The notes: generated from the sequence alone by a model not told the origin. Shown: positions 24,724 to 33,292, numbered from the stretch's first letter. The stretch: 64,000 nucleotides of DNA from G965227875 sp965227875 (GCA_965227875.1 OZ245783.1:124001-188000), one strand, 5' to 3'. Numbers and translations: made by a program.

Positions 24724-25113
24724 ATGTCGATTGAGCGACTGGGTGTCGAAAACGGCAACCCGCTGAAACTCCCGATGGCTCCTGCGGTTCGCGCGGGGGA
24801 TTTCGTATTCGTGTCGGGACAGGCCGCACTGGCGGACGACGGCTCTGTGGTCGCGGGCGGCATAGGCCCCCAGACACGCCTGACAATCGAGAGACTGACC
24901 GCGGGATTGGCAGCAGCAGGTTGTTCGCTGTCCGATGTGGTCAAGGCCACCGCGTGGCTCTCCGATGCGCGCGATTTCGGCGTGTTCAACGCCGTCTTCG
25001 CCGAGTTTTTCGGCGATCACCCCCCTTCCCGATCAACCTTGGTTTCACAGCTCGTTGTTGACGCCAAAGTCGAGATCGAACTCACAGCCTACAAACCGCT
25101 CGAACCACGTTGA
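24724..25113 (+). CDS. RidA/YjgF-family enamine/imine deaminase
   Basis: This 129-residue RidA-fold protein (VRAGDFVFVSGQAALADDGS, then DVVKATAWLSDARDFGVFNA, ending RSTLVSQLVVDAKVEIELTA) would hydrolyse reactive enamine or imine intermediates made by PLP enzymes. The trimer active-site Arg equivalent is in PPSRSTLV. The ATG at 24724 has a GAGG ribosome site; upstream in-frame starts lack one. It is divergent from iclR and sits across from the transporter ATPase gene, with which it converges. A close paralogue lies at 34213-34596 beside another class III aminotransferase, supporting a role linked to aminotransferase chemistry. Confidence 0.88.
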   Translation: MSIERLGVENGNPLKLPMAPAVRAGDFVFVSGQAALADDGSVVAGGIGPQTRLTIERLTAGLAAAGCSLSDVVKATAWLSDARDFGVFNAVFAEFFGDHPPSRSTLVSQLVVDAKVEIELTAYKPLEPR

Positions 25114-25886
25114 CCCTGGAGCACGGCTGACAAAAAGGCCTGGGTCCGTACTTCGCGAGGCGCAGAAAATATTGCTTCCGGCGCCCCTTCTTCGAGGATG
25201 CGGCCTCCATCGAAGAAACACACGCGGTCTGCGACTTCGCGCGCGAAGTCCATTTGATGGGTGACGATCAGCATCGTCAGATCACTGTTTGCAGCCAAGC
25301 CGCGCATGACGGCAAGAACTTCGCCGACAAGTTCGGGATCCAGAGCGGACGTCACCTCATCGAAAAGCATGATCGCCGGACGCATGGCCAGGGCACGGGC
25401 GATCGCGACGCGCTGTTGCTGCCCCCCGGACAGCTGGGCGGGATAGGCTGCCGTCTTGTCTTCCAGTCCGACCTGGCCAAGCAGGTCGCGCGCGCGCGTT
25501 TCCGCGTCTTCGCGTGACAGACCGAGCACTCTTCGGGGTCCTTCGGTCACATTCCGCAGAACATTCATGTGCGGGAACAGATTGAACTGTTGGAAAACCA
25601 TTCCCAGACGCGTTCGTATGTAACGCAGATGGCGTTCGTCCGCGGGACGCTCGACTCCATCCCGCATGGTTGTCCAGACCGATTCCCCTTCCACTTCAAC
25701 CCCGCCGGAATCTATTCCTTCGAGCGTCATCAGGACACGCAGGAGCGTGGACTTTCCCGAGCCCGACGGCCCGATGATCGCGACTGTTTCTCCACGCGCC
25801 ACATCCATGTTGAGGCCGGACAGAACCCGGGTAGAACCAAAGCTCTTGTTGACGTCGATGAAACGTACGATCGGATCCGTGATCAT
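25089..25886 (-). CDS. ABC transporter ATPase, polar amino acid/ectoine type (EhuA-like)
   Basis: This 265-residue ATPase has Walker A GPSGSGKST, Q-loop VFQQFNLFPHM, signature LSGGQQQRVAIARA, Walker B MLFDEVTSALDPE and the H-loop VTHQMDFA. It energises uptake through the two permeases upstream in the operon. The frame is open much further upstream, but the true start is the ATG at 25886, which overlaps the permease stop (ATGA) and fits family length. Its 3' end overlaps the 3' end of ridA on the other strand by 25 bp. Confidence 0.92.
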   Translation of the reverse strand: MITDPIVRFIDVNKSFGSTRVLSGLNMDVARGETVAIIGPSGSGKSTLLRVLMTLEGIDSGGVEVEGESVWTTMRDGVERPADERHLRYIRTRLGMVFQQFNLFPHMNVLRNVTEGPRRVLGLSREDAETRARDLLGQVGLEDKTAAYPAQLSGGQQQRVAIARALAMRPAIMLFDEVTSALDPELVGEVLAVMRGLAANSDLTMLIVTHQMDFAREVADRVCFFDGGRILEEGAPEAIFSAPREVRTQAFLSAVLQGQRGSSGL

Positions 25887-26545
25887 CGGGCCGGCCTCCT
25901 GTTCAGCCGTATCTCGAGCCATTGGATGCCCAGGCCCGCGGCGATGCTGAGGATCAGGAAGAAAACGCCGACCATTGTGAGCGGTTCGAGGTATCGAAAA
26001 CTCTGTGATGCGAGCTGACGCGCGGTCTGCAAGAGTTCGAGGACGGAAATTGCCGCAAGCACGGGAGTATCCTTGATCATGAGCACCATGTAATTGCCGA
26101 GCGCGGGAACGATGGGCGGAATCGCCTGCGGGATGACAATCCGCAGAAGCCGGTCGCGGGCGCTGAAGTTCAACGCCGTAGCGGCCTCCCATTGCCCCTT
26201 TGGCACACCGTCCAGGCCGGAACGGTATACTTCCGAGACATACGTCGAGAAATGCAACCCGAAGGCAACCACACCGGTTATGAAAGGGGTGGGATAGATG
26301 CCGAACTGGGGCAGCCCGAAGTATATGAAGAACAATTGGATGAGCAGGGGTGTCGAGCGAACGAATTCCACGAACAGGCCTGCGGGATACGACACCAGGC
26401 GGCTGCGCGAACGCCGCGCGATTGCCAGCAGAAGCCCGACAAAAAGGGCCAACGCGAACCCGCCCAAGGCGGCTTCGATGGTGACGATCGCCGCTTGCGC
26501 GAGTTGCGGAAGAATCGACAGGGCATAAGACCAATCCCAGGTCAT
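25883..26545 (-). CDS. ABC transporter permease (EhuD-like)
   Basis: This 220-residue inner-membrane permease of the PAAT (His/Glu/Gln/Arg/opine) family has about five membrane helices and an EAA loop (QWEAATALNFSARDRLLRIV, then IPQAIPPIVPALGNYM). The LNF in place of the usual LG in the EAA loop and the ALGNY segment are also seen, as I recall, in ectoine transporters of the Ehu type. It overlaps the next permease (ATGA) and the ATPase (ATGA). Confidence 0.88.
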   Translation of the reverse strand: MTWDWSYALSILPQLAQAAIVTIEAALGGFALALFVGLLLAIARRSRSRLVSYPAGLFVEFVRSTPLLIQLFFIYFGLPQFGIYPTPFITGVVAFGLHFSTYVSEVYRSGLDGVPKGQWEAATALNFSARDRLLRIVIPQAIPPIVPALGNYMVLMIKDTPVLAAISVLELLQTARQLASQSFRYLEPLTMVGVFFLILSIAAGLGIQWLEIRLNRRPAR

Positions 26546-27195
26546 CGCGCCTGCACCCGGAAACGCGTCAATCGCCACTCCAGAATCCTGACGAGACCCG
26601 TTATGCAAAGCGCCAGCGCGAAGTAAATCGCGAGGACCAGCGTGAAGACCTCGACCGTGCGCAGGTACGTTGCATTCAGTTGCACGGCACGGAATGTAAG
26701 GTCGGCAACGGTTACCATTGCAACAAGAGACGTCGACTTCAGCAATTCGATCAGCAAGTTGCCGAAAGGCGGCAACATGCTCACGACCGCCTGAGGAATG
26801 ACAATCCTTAACATCTGTTGGACGGGCGTGAAGTTGAGCGCTACCGCCGCCTCGCGCTGCACCTGGGGGACGGCGAGAATCGCGCCACGCACGATTTCGG
26901 CACCGTATGATCCCGCACTCAAGCCCAATGCAACGACGGCACATGCTTTCGCCGGCAGGCTCACGCCGAGTAGCGGCAACGCGAAGAACAGCCAGAAGAG
27001 GAGAATCAGGGCCGAGACACCACGCAAAAATTCAACGACTGCCCGTGCGCAGATTCTTAACGGCGCAATCGGCGAAAGCCGCATCAGCCCCAGCAGAAAT
27101 GCGACAAGGATCGCAAGCGGCGCCGCATAGGCCAGCAGCTCGATGGTAACAAGTGTCGCCGATAGTAGAGTCGGCAGGAATTCCAAACTCAGCAT
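26542..27195 (-). CDS. ABC transporter permease (EhuC-like)
   Basis: This 217-residue PAAT-family permease has an EAA loop VQREAAVALNFTPVQQMLRI, then VIPQAVVSMLPPFGN. With the following permease it would form the transmembrane dimer. The ATG at 27195 is taken because it fits family length; the longer open frame upstream is not. It starts 79 bp after the binding-protein gene. That gap is long enough to hold a hairpin, but I see none that is convincing. Confidence 0.87.
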   Translation of the reverse strand: MLSLEFLPTLLSATLVTIELLAYAAPLAILVAFLLGLMRLSPIAPLRICARAVVEFLRGVSALILLFWLFFALPLLGVSLPAKACAVVALGLSAGSYGAEIVRGAILAVPQVQREAAVALNFTPVQQMLRIVIPQAVVSMLPPFGNLLIELLKSTSLVAMVTVADLTFRAVQLNATYLRTVEVFTLVLAIYFALALCITGLVRILEWRLTRFRVQAR

Positions 27196-27274
27196 CGGAC
27201 AGATTGATCCTCCCAAAAGTCGAAAGCCGGTGCCTGCACTACGGCGGACACCGGCGGCAATGACTGGCCTCGGC

Positions 27275-28156
27275 CTAGTTTGCGGGAGCGCAGAGTTGTG
27301 CTGTCGTAACGTCGCCAGGCAGTTCTGCCTTGGTGAACCCATACGGTCCAACGATGGCGCGATGCTCCTCGGATCCGATGAAGTCCTTGAGCACACCGTT
27401 GAAGCCCGCAACGAGGTCCGCATCAGCCTTGCGGAAGCCGAATGCGCCATATCCACGAACACTCGCACCGTTGATCACGGGATCGGTGAACGGATCTGCG
27501 CGTTCGATTGCGGGATTCTTCGCCGTGTCGATTAGATTCTGGATTACGATACTCGACAGAGCAAAGGCATCTGCCTGACCGTTCACCACGGCCGCCATGC
27601 CGGAAGGATTGTCCAGGAGAATTTGCAGCCGTTCGGCTGGAACGCCGACGGCACGAGCATAATCGAGCTCGGCACCACCGCTGATGACCACAAGTTTGGC
27701 ATCTGGATTCGCTGCAATATCTTCAAGACTGTGCAGCTTCTTCGGATTGCCCTCGGCAACCATGATTGCCAGCCCGAGCCCCACGGTCGGTTCGGAGAAG
27801 GCGACCTGCTCACACCTTGCCGGGCGAACGAACATCCCGGCAGCGATGATATCGAATCGGCTCGCGAGAAGTCCCGGAATCAGGGAACCGAACTCGGTAA
27901 CAACGCCGTCCACCTTCACGTCACCCAACCCCATTTTTTTCAGCACGGCACGCGCGATTTCCGGTGCTTCGCCAGAGATGACGCCGGCTGAGGTTGCAAA
28001 ACCAAAAGGCGGCTCATTGGCAAACCCGATGCGGATGTAACCTTCGCGCTTCACGCGCTCCAGCGTCGACTCAGCCGCCGCTCCGCTCTCGAAACCGATG
28101 ACAGTCATAGCTGCTATCGCCACAGCGCCGATCAGTCGAAACAGATTAAATGTCAT
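27275..28156 (-). CDS. ABC solute-binding protein, ectoine/hydroxyectoine (EhuB)-like
   Basis: This 293-residue periplasmic binding protein has a signal peptide of ~29 residues (hydrophobic core LIGAVAIAAMTVIGF, cleavage near GAAAES). The mature part (REGYIRIGFANEPPFGFAT, then VVTEFGSLIPGLLASRFDII, then AAGMFVRPARCEQVAFSEPT) resembles EhuB more than general amino acid binders. The start is the second of two overlapping ATGs; the first would terminate at once (ATG TCA TGA). The ribosome site AAGGAGG is strong. It is first in the operon, divergent from a racemase-like gene, and preceded by the second IclR-type operator pair. Whether it binds ectoine or an analogue must be tested. Confidence 0.83.
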   Translation of the reverse strand: MTFNLFRLIGAVAIAAMTVIGFESGAAAESTLERVKREGYIRIGFANEPPFGFATSAGVISGEAPEIARAVLKKMGLGDVKVDGVVTEFGSLIPGLLASRFDIIAAGMFVRPARCEQVAFSEPTVGLGLAIMVAEGNPKKLHSLEDIAANPDAKLVVISGGAELDYARAVGVPAERLQILLDNPSGMAAVVNGQADAFALSSIVIQNLIDTAKNPAIERADPFTDPVINGASVRGYGAFGFRKADADLVAGFNGVLKDFIGSEEHRAIVGPYGFTKAELPGDVTTAQLCAPAN

Positions 28157-28231
28157 GACATTCTCCCTCCTTAGGTCTCCGCAGATCGACATGACCCTTC
28201 CACCGATCCGCAACATCAAACCATCTATATC

Positions 28232-28278
28232 AAAAATTGGACGATGTCCCATTTTTTTTGGGACGATGGTGCAATTTT
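28232..28278. promoter_or_regulatory. Putative IclR operator pair, copy B
   Basis: This lies between the divergent transporter operon (76 bp to its start) and the racemase-like gene (65 bp to its start). It has the palindrome ttGGACgatGTCCca (28237-28251), a T-tract, and GGGAC 22 bp after the first GGAC, matching copy A at 24595-24641. Two divergent promoters with the same paired site imply shared control of transporter, hydrolases, RidA and both racemase-like genes. Confidence 0.65.
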
Positions 28279-28342
28279 ATTGACAGAGCGTCGTGCACAC
28301 CCCCTTATCAAGCATACCTGAGAGCTATCGAGTGAGGATCAG

Positions 28343-29119
28343 ATGAACGGGTGGCGGGGACGTGTCGGCATTGTCAGTCCCGATGATGCGATCATAGACG
28401 ACGAGTACTGGCGGTTCGTTCCGGACGGCGTCAGCGTGCTGATTACCCGTTTCACGACTCCCAAACGCGACGCAGCAATAAGCCCCGAGATGGTCGACAC
28501 CTACGCCGACCTCGACATATTGCGGACCGCTGCCGACGCACTGCGGATTACCCGCCCCGGGGCAGTGGGCTTTGCCTGCAATTCATGCAGTTTCGTGCGC
28601 GGCCGAGGTTGGGACATTGCCCAGGGAAAAGCACTCTCTGAAGCGGCAGGCTGCCCGGGTACGACGATCAGTTCGGCAATGATGCAGGCGCTCAGGCTAT
28701 TCGGCGCAAAAACGGTTTCAGTATGCGCGCCTTACCCGAATGCCGTTACCGAGAGACTACGAAACTATCTTGGTGAACATGGAATCGGGGTTGCCGCTCT
28801 GCAGAGTTCCGAACTGGATACCGAGTGGAAGATCGGCAACACTCACCCGGGATACTGGTACATGCAGGGCCGCGAAGTCGATCGGCCCGAAGCCGACCTC
28901 GTCATCATTGCCTGTAGCGGTTCCCGGACCTCCACAATCATTGCAGATCTTGAAGCCGACCTCGGCAAGCCGGTGATCACCGCGACCCAGTTAATGCTGT
29001 GGCACTGCCTTCAACTCATGTACGTAGACGCGACCAGCGTCCCGCGCGGAAGTCTTTTTCGGCGGTTTGGCGCGGCATATCGGGATTCCGGAATCTCGAT
29101 GCTCGACCAACCACTTTGA
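28343..29119 (+). CDS. Asp/Glu racemase-superfamily protein, maleate isomerase/EutA-like
   Basis: This 258-residue protein retains both catalytic cysteine positions of racemases and maleate isomerases: Cys79 (VGFACNSCSFVRG, with a further Cys82) and Cys191 (LVIIACSGSRTS). It differs in this from the paralogue at 18965-19699, which has lost the second. Likely reactions are cis-trans isomerisation of an unsaturated dicarboxylate, racemisation, or an EutA-type step in ectoine-like catabolism. It is transcribed alone on the plus strand from the divergent promoter carrying operator copy B. It converges on the LacI gene of module B, so it closes module A. Confidence 0.8.
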   Translation: MNGWRGRVGIVSPDDAIIDDEYWRFVPDGVSVLITRFTTPKRDAAISPEMVDTYADLDILRTAADALRITRPGAVGFACNSCSFVRGRGWDIAQGKALSEAAGCPGTTISSAMMQALRLFGAKTVSVCAPYPNAVTERLRNYLGEHGIGVAALQSSELDTEWKIGNTHPGYWYMQGREVDRPEADLVIIACSGSRTSTIIADLEADLGKPVITATQLMLWHCLQLMYVDATSVPRGSLFRRFGAAYRDSGISMLDQPL

Positions 29120-29175
29120 TCGCACGGCCTTGCCGGCGAACATCCGGACCGACATAGACCGATGGCACGCAAGGT

Positions 29176-30207
29176 TCAGGTCGTCGTGCCCGGCACGAAT
29201 TCGACCGGCAGTATGACAGTGTTGGTCTCGAACCGACCCTGTTCGATGTAGCGAATGATATGTTGCGCACCAAGATTCCCCAGCTTGAACGCCGGGGAAC
29301 GAACCGTGGTCAGGCGGGTTTCAAGAAAATCCAAAAACGAGAAACCGTTGAAACCGGCAACCCTGACATCGTCCGGGACCGACATGCCTCTCTGTTCCAA
29401 CATGCGCAATATGCTTACAGCCATCTGGTCGTTGCCGGCGACGACCGTGTCAAAATCGGTATTGCTACTCATGTGTCCTGCGAGAACGCCTTTGGTCGCG
29501 GCAGGCGTTTCGTCGATGGAATTGAGAACGGTGAGAGACACATCATCGGCACAGTTCGCCAGATAGGCCTCTACACCAGCCAAACGTGCCTTCATGGCGG
29601 GCCATTCCGGTTGAGGCAGGATCATCACGATCTTGCGGGCTCCGCGCTCCACCAGATGTGCACAAAGTGATTTCGCGCCCTGCTTGTCGTCCTGGCGAAG
29701 GACACAGATATCCTTGTGCGTTTCGGCAAGATCCTGCTGGAAGAGGACAACGGGCTGACCGAGAGACGAAAGCGTTCTTGCGAGCGCGCTTTCCGGATCG
29801 AACGGTGCCGACATCAGGACGCAAAGCCCGTCGCTGAGCCGCTGCTGCACCAGGGACGATTGAGCACACTGGTTGGCCGTCATCCCCTGGAGCACCATCG
29901 AATACCCATGCTGATTCAGTCCGGTGCAGAGCCCCTCCAGCAGGTTGGTTATATAGGGATCGGAAAGGAAAAGCTGCGCCTCCTGAACCACCAACATCCC
30001 GATCGCCCTTCGGCGATCGGTCCGAAGCGAGCGTGCGGCGACGTCAGGATGGTAATTGGTAGCACGGATCGCCGACAGGACTCTGTCGCGAGTATCGTCG
30101 TTGTATCCCTTGTGCCTGCCGTTCACGACATTCGACACCGTCATAGGCGAGACGCCCGCGACGTCCGCCACGTCCTTAAGAGTAGGTCGCCTCTTGGTTC
30201 TGCTCAC
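29176..30207 (-). CDS. LacI-family transcriptional regulator of module B
   Basis: This 343-residue regulator has an N-terminal HTH (PTLKDVADVAGVSPMTVSNV, then VNGRHKGYND) with hinge, followed by a periplasmic-binding-protein-like effector domain (AIGMLVVQEAQLFLSDPYIT, and VRVAGFNGFSFLDFLETRLT near the end). The GTG at 30207 with AAAGGAG upstream is a better start than a TTG 21 bp earlier. It is downstream of and nearly contiguous with the DUF3830-like gene, in an operon divergent from the ABC transporter. Three LacI-type palindromes with a central CG occur upstream of the DUF3830-like gene, the ABC operon and ridA, making this a local repressor. Confidence 0.88.
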   Translation of the reverse strand: MSRTKRRPTLKDVADVAGVSPMTVSNVVNGRHKGYNDDTRDRVLSAIRATNYHPDVAARSLRTDRRRAIGMLVVQEAQLFLSDPYITNLLEGLCTGLNQHGYSMVLQGMTANQCAQSSLVQQRLSDGLCVLMSAPFDPESALARTLSSLGQPVVLFQQDLAETHKDICVLRQDDKQGAKSLCAHLVERGARKIVMILPQPEWPAMKARLAGVEAYLANCADDVSLTVLNSIDETPAATKGVLAGHMSSNTDFDTVVAGNDQMAVSILRMLEQRGMSVPDDVRVAGFNGFSFLDFLETRLTTVRSPAFKLGNLGAQHIIRYIEQGRFETNTVILPVEFVPGTTT

Positions 30208-30234
30208 GATCGCCGCCGCTCCTTTCAAGAGCCC

Positions 30235-30723
30235 CTAGCCCAGTTCGATGACCAGCTTCTCTTCGAACGCACCCTTGAACCAGACATCGTTACACGCCAC
30301 GGACATTTCCTCGATTGCCGCGATGTCCGTCGCGGTGGCGACGATCGTTCCAGGCAACGGGCCGAACGGACCGGACTGCGTGTTCCCTGCCCGATCGTAG
30401 AAGTATGCCACGTCGACAAGCCCACGCTCGCGGTCCGCGGCCGGCACGCTCTTCGGATAAGGCATACCGTAAGGCAAGGGAAAGTACACCAGGTCGCCAG
30501 GCGCCGGATACACTGTAATCCATTCGGGCGGAGGCAAGACCTGCGGGCTCTCGATCAGCATGTAGACTTCGTTGTTGGCATATTTTGCATGCCAAATCTG
30601 CTCGCGCAGCGGCAGCATGTCCACCAGCGTTCTGCAGGTCTCAGGGGAATTATCCCACCTCAATTTGAGCCGAACGCTCTTGTTACGTTTCTCAAGACCG
30701 ACGGTTATGAATTCCGGCTGCAT
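30235..30723 (-). CDS. DUF3830-like (cyclophilin-fold) protein
   Basis: This 162-residue protein resembles DUF3830, a family with a cyclophilin-like barrel. Recognisable parts are SPETCRTLVDMLPLREQIWH (family members show P..C....LP....W/H), the NEVYM strand and GDLVYFPLPYGMPY. Family members cluster with amide- and pyrimidine-type catabolic genes and ABC transporters, but no reaction has been assigned as far as I know. A strong GGAGG ribosome site precedes the ATG. It is the first gene of the two-gene operon with lacI. Confidence 0.6.
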   Translation of the reverse strand: MQPEFITVGLEKRNKSVRLKLRWDNSPETCRTLVDMLPLREQIWHAKYANNEVYMLIESPQVLPPPEWITVYPAPGDLVYFPLPYGMPYPKSVPAADRERGLVDVAYFYDRAGNTQSGPFGPLPGTIVATATDIAAIEEMSVACNDVWFKGAFEEKLVIELG

Positions 30724-30814
30724 GATACCTCCACCATTGTTCGTGCCTCAGAGGCTTTGGGGCGAAAAGCCTTTCGTCACGGCACTCGAAAACCAAACGC
30801 GCCACACGCTTTAC

Positions 30815-30826
30815 TGTTACGTTAAA
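30815..30826. promoter_or_regulatory. Putative LacI operator 1
   Basis: TGTTACGTTAAA is 92 bp upstream of the DUF3830-like gene. It is identical, inverted, to the site at 34155-34166, and shares the ACGTTAA core typical of LacI-family operators with a central CG. Confidence 0.55.
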
Positions 30827-31020
30827 TAGTTTGGCAAGGCAAGCGGCATGACCGGTTGCCCAAGCGGGAGCAGAGAAAGATTCTCGGGCTTTTCAACACG
30901 TTTCAAATATCGGTTAAATTTCAATTATTTCAATATTTTACAAAAAATCTGTTCCTGTTCGGATGTGCAGATGCCCCCGCTACAGCCACCTAATGGTCAC
31001 CGAGAACTCCCATGGATTGA

Positions 31021-31032
31021 CTTAACGTTAAA
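31021..31032. promoter_or_regulatory. Putative LacI operator 2
   Basis: CTTAACGTTAAA contains the perfect palindrome TTAACGTTAA and lies 37 bp upstream of the first permease start, in a position to block transcription of the ABC operon. Confidence 0.6.
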
Positions 31033-31068
31033 GTTATTGTTTGATTTGGGTCGTGAAGGGGAGTTTGC

Positions 31069-31860
31069 ATGACAGCGATCGAGCAGCTGATTGAAGACAC
31101 GGGCGGACCAATTATCCGTTGGTCTCTCATGGTGCTCATGGTCATCGGTCTCCTACTCGCGGCCTCCTACGCAAACTGGCAGATAATCGGTGGACTGGAT
31201 TTCAGTTCGGTCTGGACCTATCGCGTTCCACTTCTGACCGGCCTTCTCGTCACGCTCGGCCTGACCGCAGTTGCCGCGCTCTTCGGACTGGTCTCGGGCA
31301 TGATCCTCGCCGTGGCGTCCCAATCCCCGATCGCTCCTCTCCGCTGGCTGGTCGCTGCTCATGTCGAGCTATTCCGCGACACACCGATTCTGGTGCAGCT
31401 GATGTGGATACACTTCGCCCTGCCCGCCATCACCGGCTACAACACAAGCCCGATCGAAAGCGGCGTCATCGCCATTGCGTTGCATGCCAGCGCCTACTTT
31501 ACCGAACTCGTCCGGGCTGGCGTCCAAGCGATCGATCGCGGTCAGTGGGATGCGGCCTACGCGCTCGGCATCCCGGGCTGGACGCGGTGGACACGCGTGA
31601 TCTTGCCCCCTGCCATACGCATAATTCTGCCGCCGCTCGTAAATCTGACGATCAGTTTCTTCAAGGCGACCGCCATTCTCTCGGTGCTGCAGATTGGTGA
31701 ACTGATGAGCGTCGCCTCACGCATTTCCAACGCGGATTTCCGGCCAATCGAGATCTTCACTTTTGTGGCGCTGGTTTACTTCGTCATCGGTTTCGCCATG
31801 AGCCGTGTCACCCTGTTGCTCGAAAAACGGTTTGCACGCAGCGATGCGGAGGCGGCATGA
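31069..31860 (+). CDS. ABC transporter permease, PAAT family (module B, 1)
   Basis: This 263-residue inner-membrane permease has an extra N-terminal membrane segment (residues ~15-38), which makes it longer than its partner. The EAA loop is QWDAAYALGIPGWTRWTRVI, then LPPAIRIILPPLVN. An AAGGGGAG ribosome site precedes the ATG. Gene order in the operon is permease, permease, ATPase, binding protein, with ATGA and TTGACC couplings. The substrate is unknown. Confidence 0.9.
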   Translation: MTAIEQLIEDTGGPIIRWSLMVLMVIGLLLAASYANWQIIGGLDFSSVWTYRVPLLTGLLVTLGLTAVAALFGLVSGMILAVASQSPIAPLRWLVAAHVELFRDTPILVQLMWIHFALPAITGYNTSPIESGVIAIALHASAYFTELVRAGVQAIDRGQWDAAYALGIPGWTRWTRVILPPAIRIILPPLVNLTISFFKATAILSVLQIGELMSVASRISNADFRPIEIFTFVALVYFVIGFAMSRVTLLLEKRFARSDAEAA

Positions 31861-32522
31861 CGTTCGACCTCATCACGCTCCAGCAATACCTGCCTGTGAT
31901 GTTCGAAGGACTGGCGGTGACAGCGCGCGTTACGGTCGTTTCGGCGGTGTTCGGACTGCTCGGCGGGGTGATCCTGTGTTTTGCCAAGCTGGCCGGCAAA
32001 GGTCCAGGATTCGTGATCGCGACAGCCATCATCGACTTTTTCCGAACAATCCCGGAATTCGTTCTGATATTCTGGGTCTACTCCTGCTTGCCGCTACTGC
32101 TTTCGCTGCGCCTCTCGAGCGAGGCGAGCGGTATTGTGGCGCTGTCGCTCTTCACCGCCGCATACACTGCCGAAATTATAAGAGCCGGCATTCTGTCAGT
32201 CGATCGCGGGCAAATTCATGCGGCGCTTTCCCTTGGCATACCAGTCCGCACGATCTGGTTATCTGTCGTTTTTCCTCCGGCAATGAGGGCCATGTTGCCG
32301 GCTTTCATTTCCTTTCTTTCCGAACTGGTGAAAGCAACCGCCCTGCTCTCGACGATCGCCGTCATGGAAGTGACCTACCAGGCGAACGTCCTCGGCAACC
32401 GGACGTTCGCCTATCTTGAGTTCCTGACGGCAGCCGCTGTCTTGTACTTTGCGATCATTTTCCCGTTAAGCCTGCTCGCGCGCCGCGTTGAGCGATTGCC
32501 ACATCAACGAAAATCCAGTTGA
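31857..32522 (+). CDS. ABC transporter permease, PAAT family (module B, 2)
   Basis: This 221-residue permease has an EAA loop QIHAALSLGIPVRTIWLSVV, then FPPAMRAMLPAFIS. The acidic residue usual at the start of the loop is replaced by His, but the fold appears intact. It overlaps the first permease by 4 bp (ATGA). It would form a heterodimer with it. Confidence 0.9.
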   Translation: MTFDLITLQQYLPVMFEGLAVTARVTVVSAVFGLLGGVILCFAKLAGKGPGFVIATAIIDFFRTIPEFVLIFWVYSCLPLLLSLRLSSEASGIVALSLFTAAYTAEIIRAGILSVDRGQIHAALSLGIPVRTIWLSVVFPPAMRAMLPAFISFLSELVKATALLSTIAVMEVTYQANVLGNRTFAYLEFLTAAAVLYFAIIFPLSLLARRVERLPHQRKSS

Positions 32523-32524
32523 CC

Positions 32525-33292
32525 ATGCCAGACGCCCCGAACCGACCCCAGACGCCAGAAGACGACATCGTGATAGCCTGCACGGACGTCAGCAAGAACT
32601 TTGGAGACTTTCAGGTCCTTCGAGGCATCACAACCTCCGTCAAGGCCGGAGAGGTCGTCTGCATTGTCGGGCCGTCAGGGGGAGGCAAATCCACTTTTCT
32701 CCGGACCCTGAACGGTCTGGAACAGATCAGCTCCGGATCAATTGAAATTCTCGGTCAAAAACTGCCTGGAACCAAAAAACAGATCCAACAGGTCCGTCGA
32801 CAGGTCGGCATGGTGTTCCAGTCGTTCAACCTTTTTCCACAAATGACCGTAAGGCAAAACCTCACCCTGGCTCCCGTGAGCGCTCTCAAGCTGAGCCGCA
32901 CCGATGCGAACGCACGTGCCGAAACACTTCTGGAGCGTGTTGGGATCGCCGATCAAATTGACAAGTACCCCAGCCAGATTTCCGGCGGTCAACAGCAACG
33001 GGTCGCCATCGCAAGGGCATTGGCCATGCAGCCGTCGATCATGCTGTTCGATGAACCGACATCAGCGCTTGATCCGGAAATGGTCAATGAGGTCCTTGAT
33101 GTCATGCGCCAACTCGCCGCCGGTGGCATGACCATGCTCGTCGTCACACACGAGATGGGTTTCGCCCGGGAAGTCGCGGACCGGCTTTTCTTTATCGGCG
33201 ATGGTCAAATCCTGGCGGAAGGCGGCCCGAAAGAATTCTTCGACAACCCCAAGGATGAACGGCACATCTCGTTCATGTCGAAGATCCTCTAA
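32525..33292 (+). CDS. ABC transporter ATPase (module B)
   Basis: This 255-residue ATPase has Walker A GPSGGGKST, Q-loop VFQSFNLFPQM, signature ISGGQQQRVAIARA, Walker B MLFDEPTSALDPE and H-loop VTHEMGFA. It is a GlnQ-type subunit. The ATG at 32525, 2 bp after the permease stop, is chosen over a TTG overlapping that stop. All catalytic motifs are intact. Confidence 0.92.
   Translation: MPDAPNRPQTPEDDIVIACTDVSKNFGDFQVLRGITTSVKAGEVVCIVGPSGGGKSTFLRTLNGLEQISSGSIEILGQKLPGTKKQIQQVRRQVGMVFQSFNLFPQMTVRQNLTLAPVSALKLSRTDANARAETLLERVGIADQIDKYPSQISGGQQQRVAIARALAMQPSIMLFDEPTSALDPEMVNEVLDVMRQLAAGGMTMLVVTHEMGFAREVADRLFFIGDGQILAEGGPKEFFDNPKDERHISFMSKIL

Larger units (their letters stand above)
30724..31068. 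promoter_or_regulatory. Divergent promoter region of module B
   Basis: This 345-bp intergenic stretch is A+T-rich in its centre (30895-30960). It contains two LacI-type sites, TGTTACGTTAAA at 30815-30826 and CTTAACGTTAAA at 31021-31032. No gene is supported: in-frame shadows lack ribosome sites. It separates the DUF3830/lacI operon from the ABC transporter operon. Confidence 0.6.

Noticed and set aside
25887..26534. N-terminal extension of the ATPase frame upstream of 25886
   Set aside because: The extension is antisense-like filler overlapping the permease gene; the ATPase fold starts at 25886 with ATGA coupling.
18965..28156. Complete ectoine utilisation cluster (ehu/eut/doe)
   Set aside because: EutB, EutC, DoeB/EutE, DoeC and DoeD are not in the window; only the transporter, M24 and EutA-like parts resemble it.
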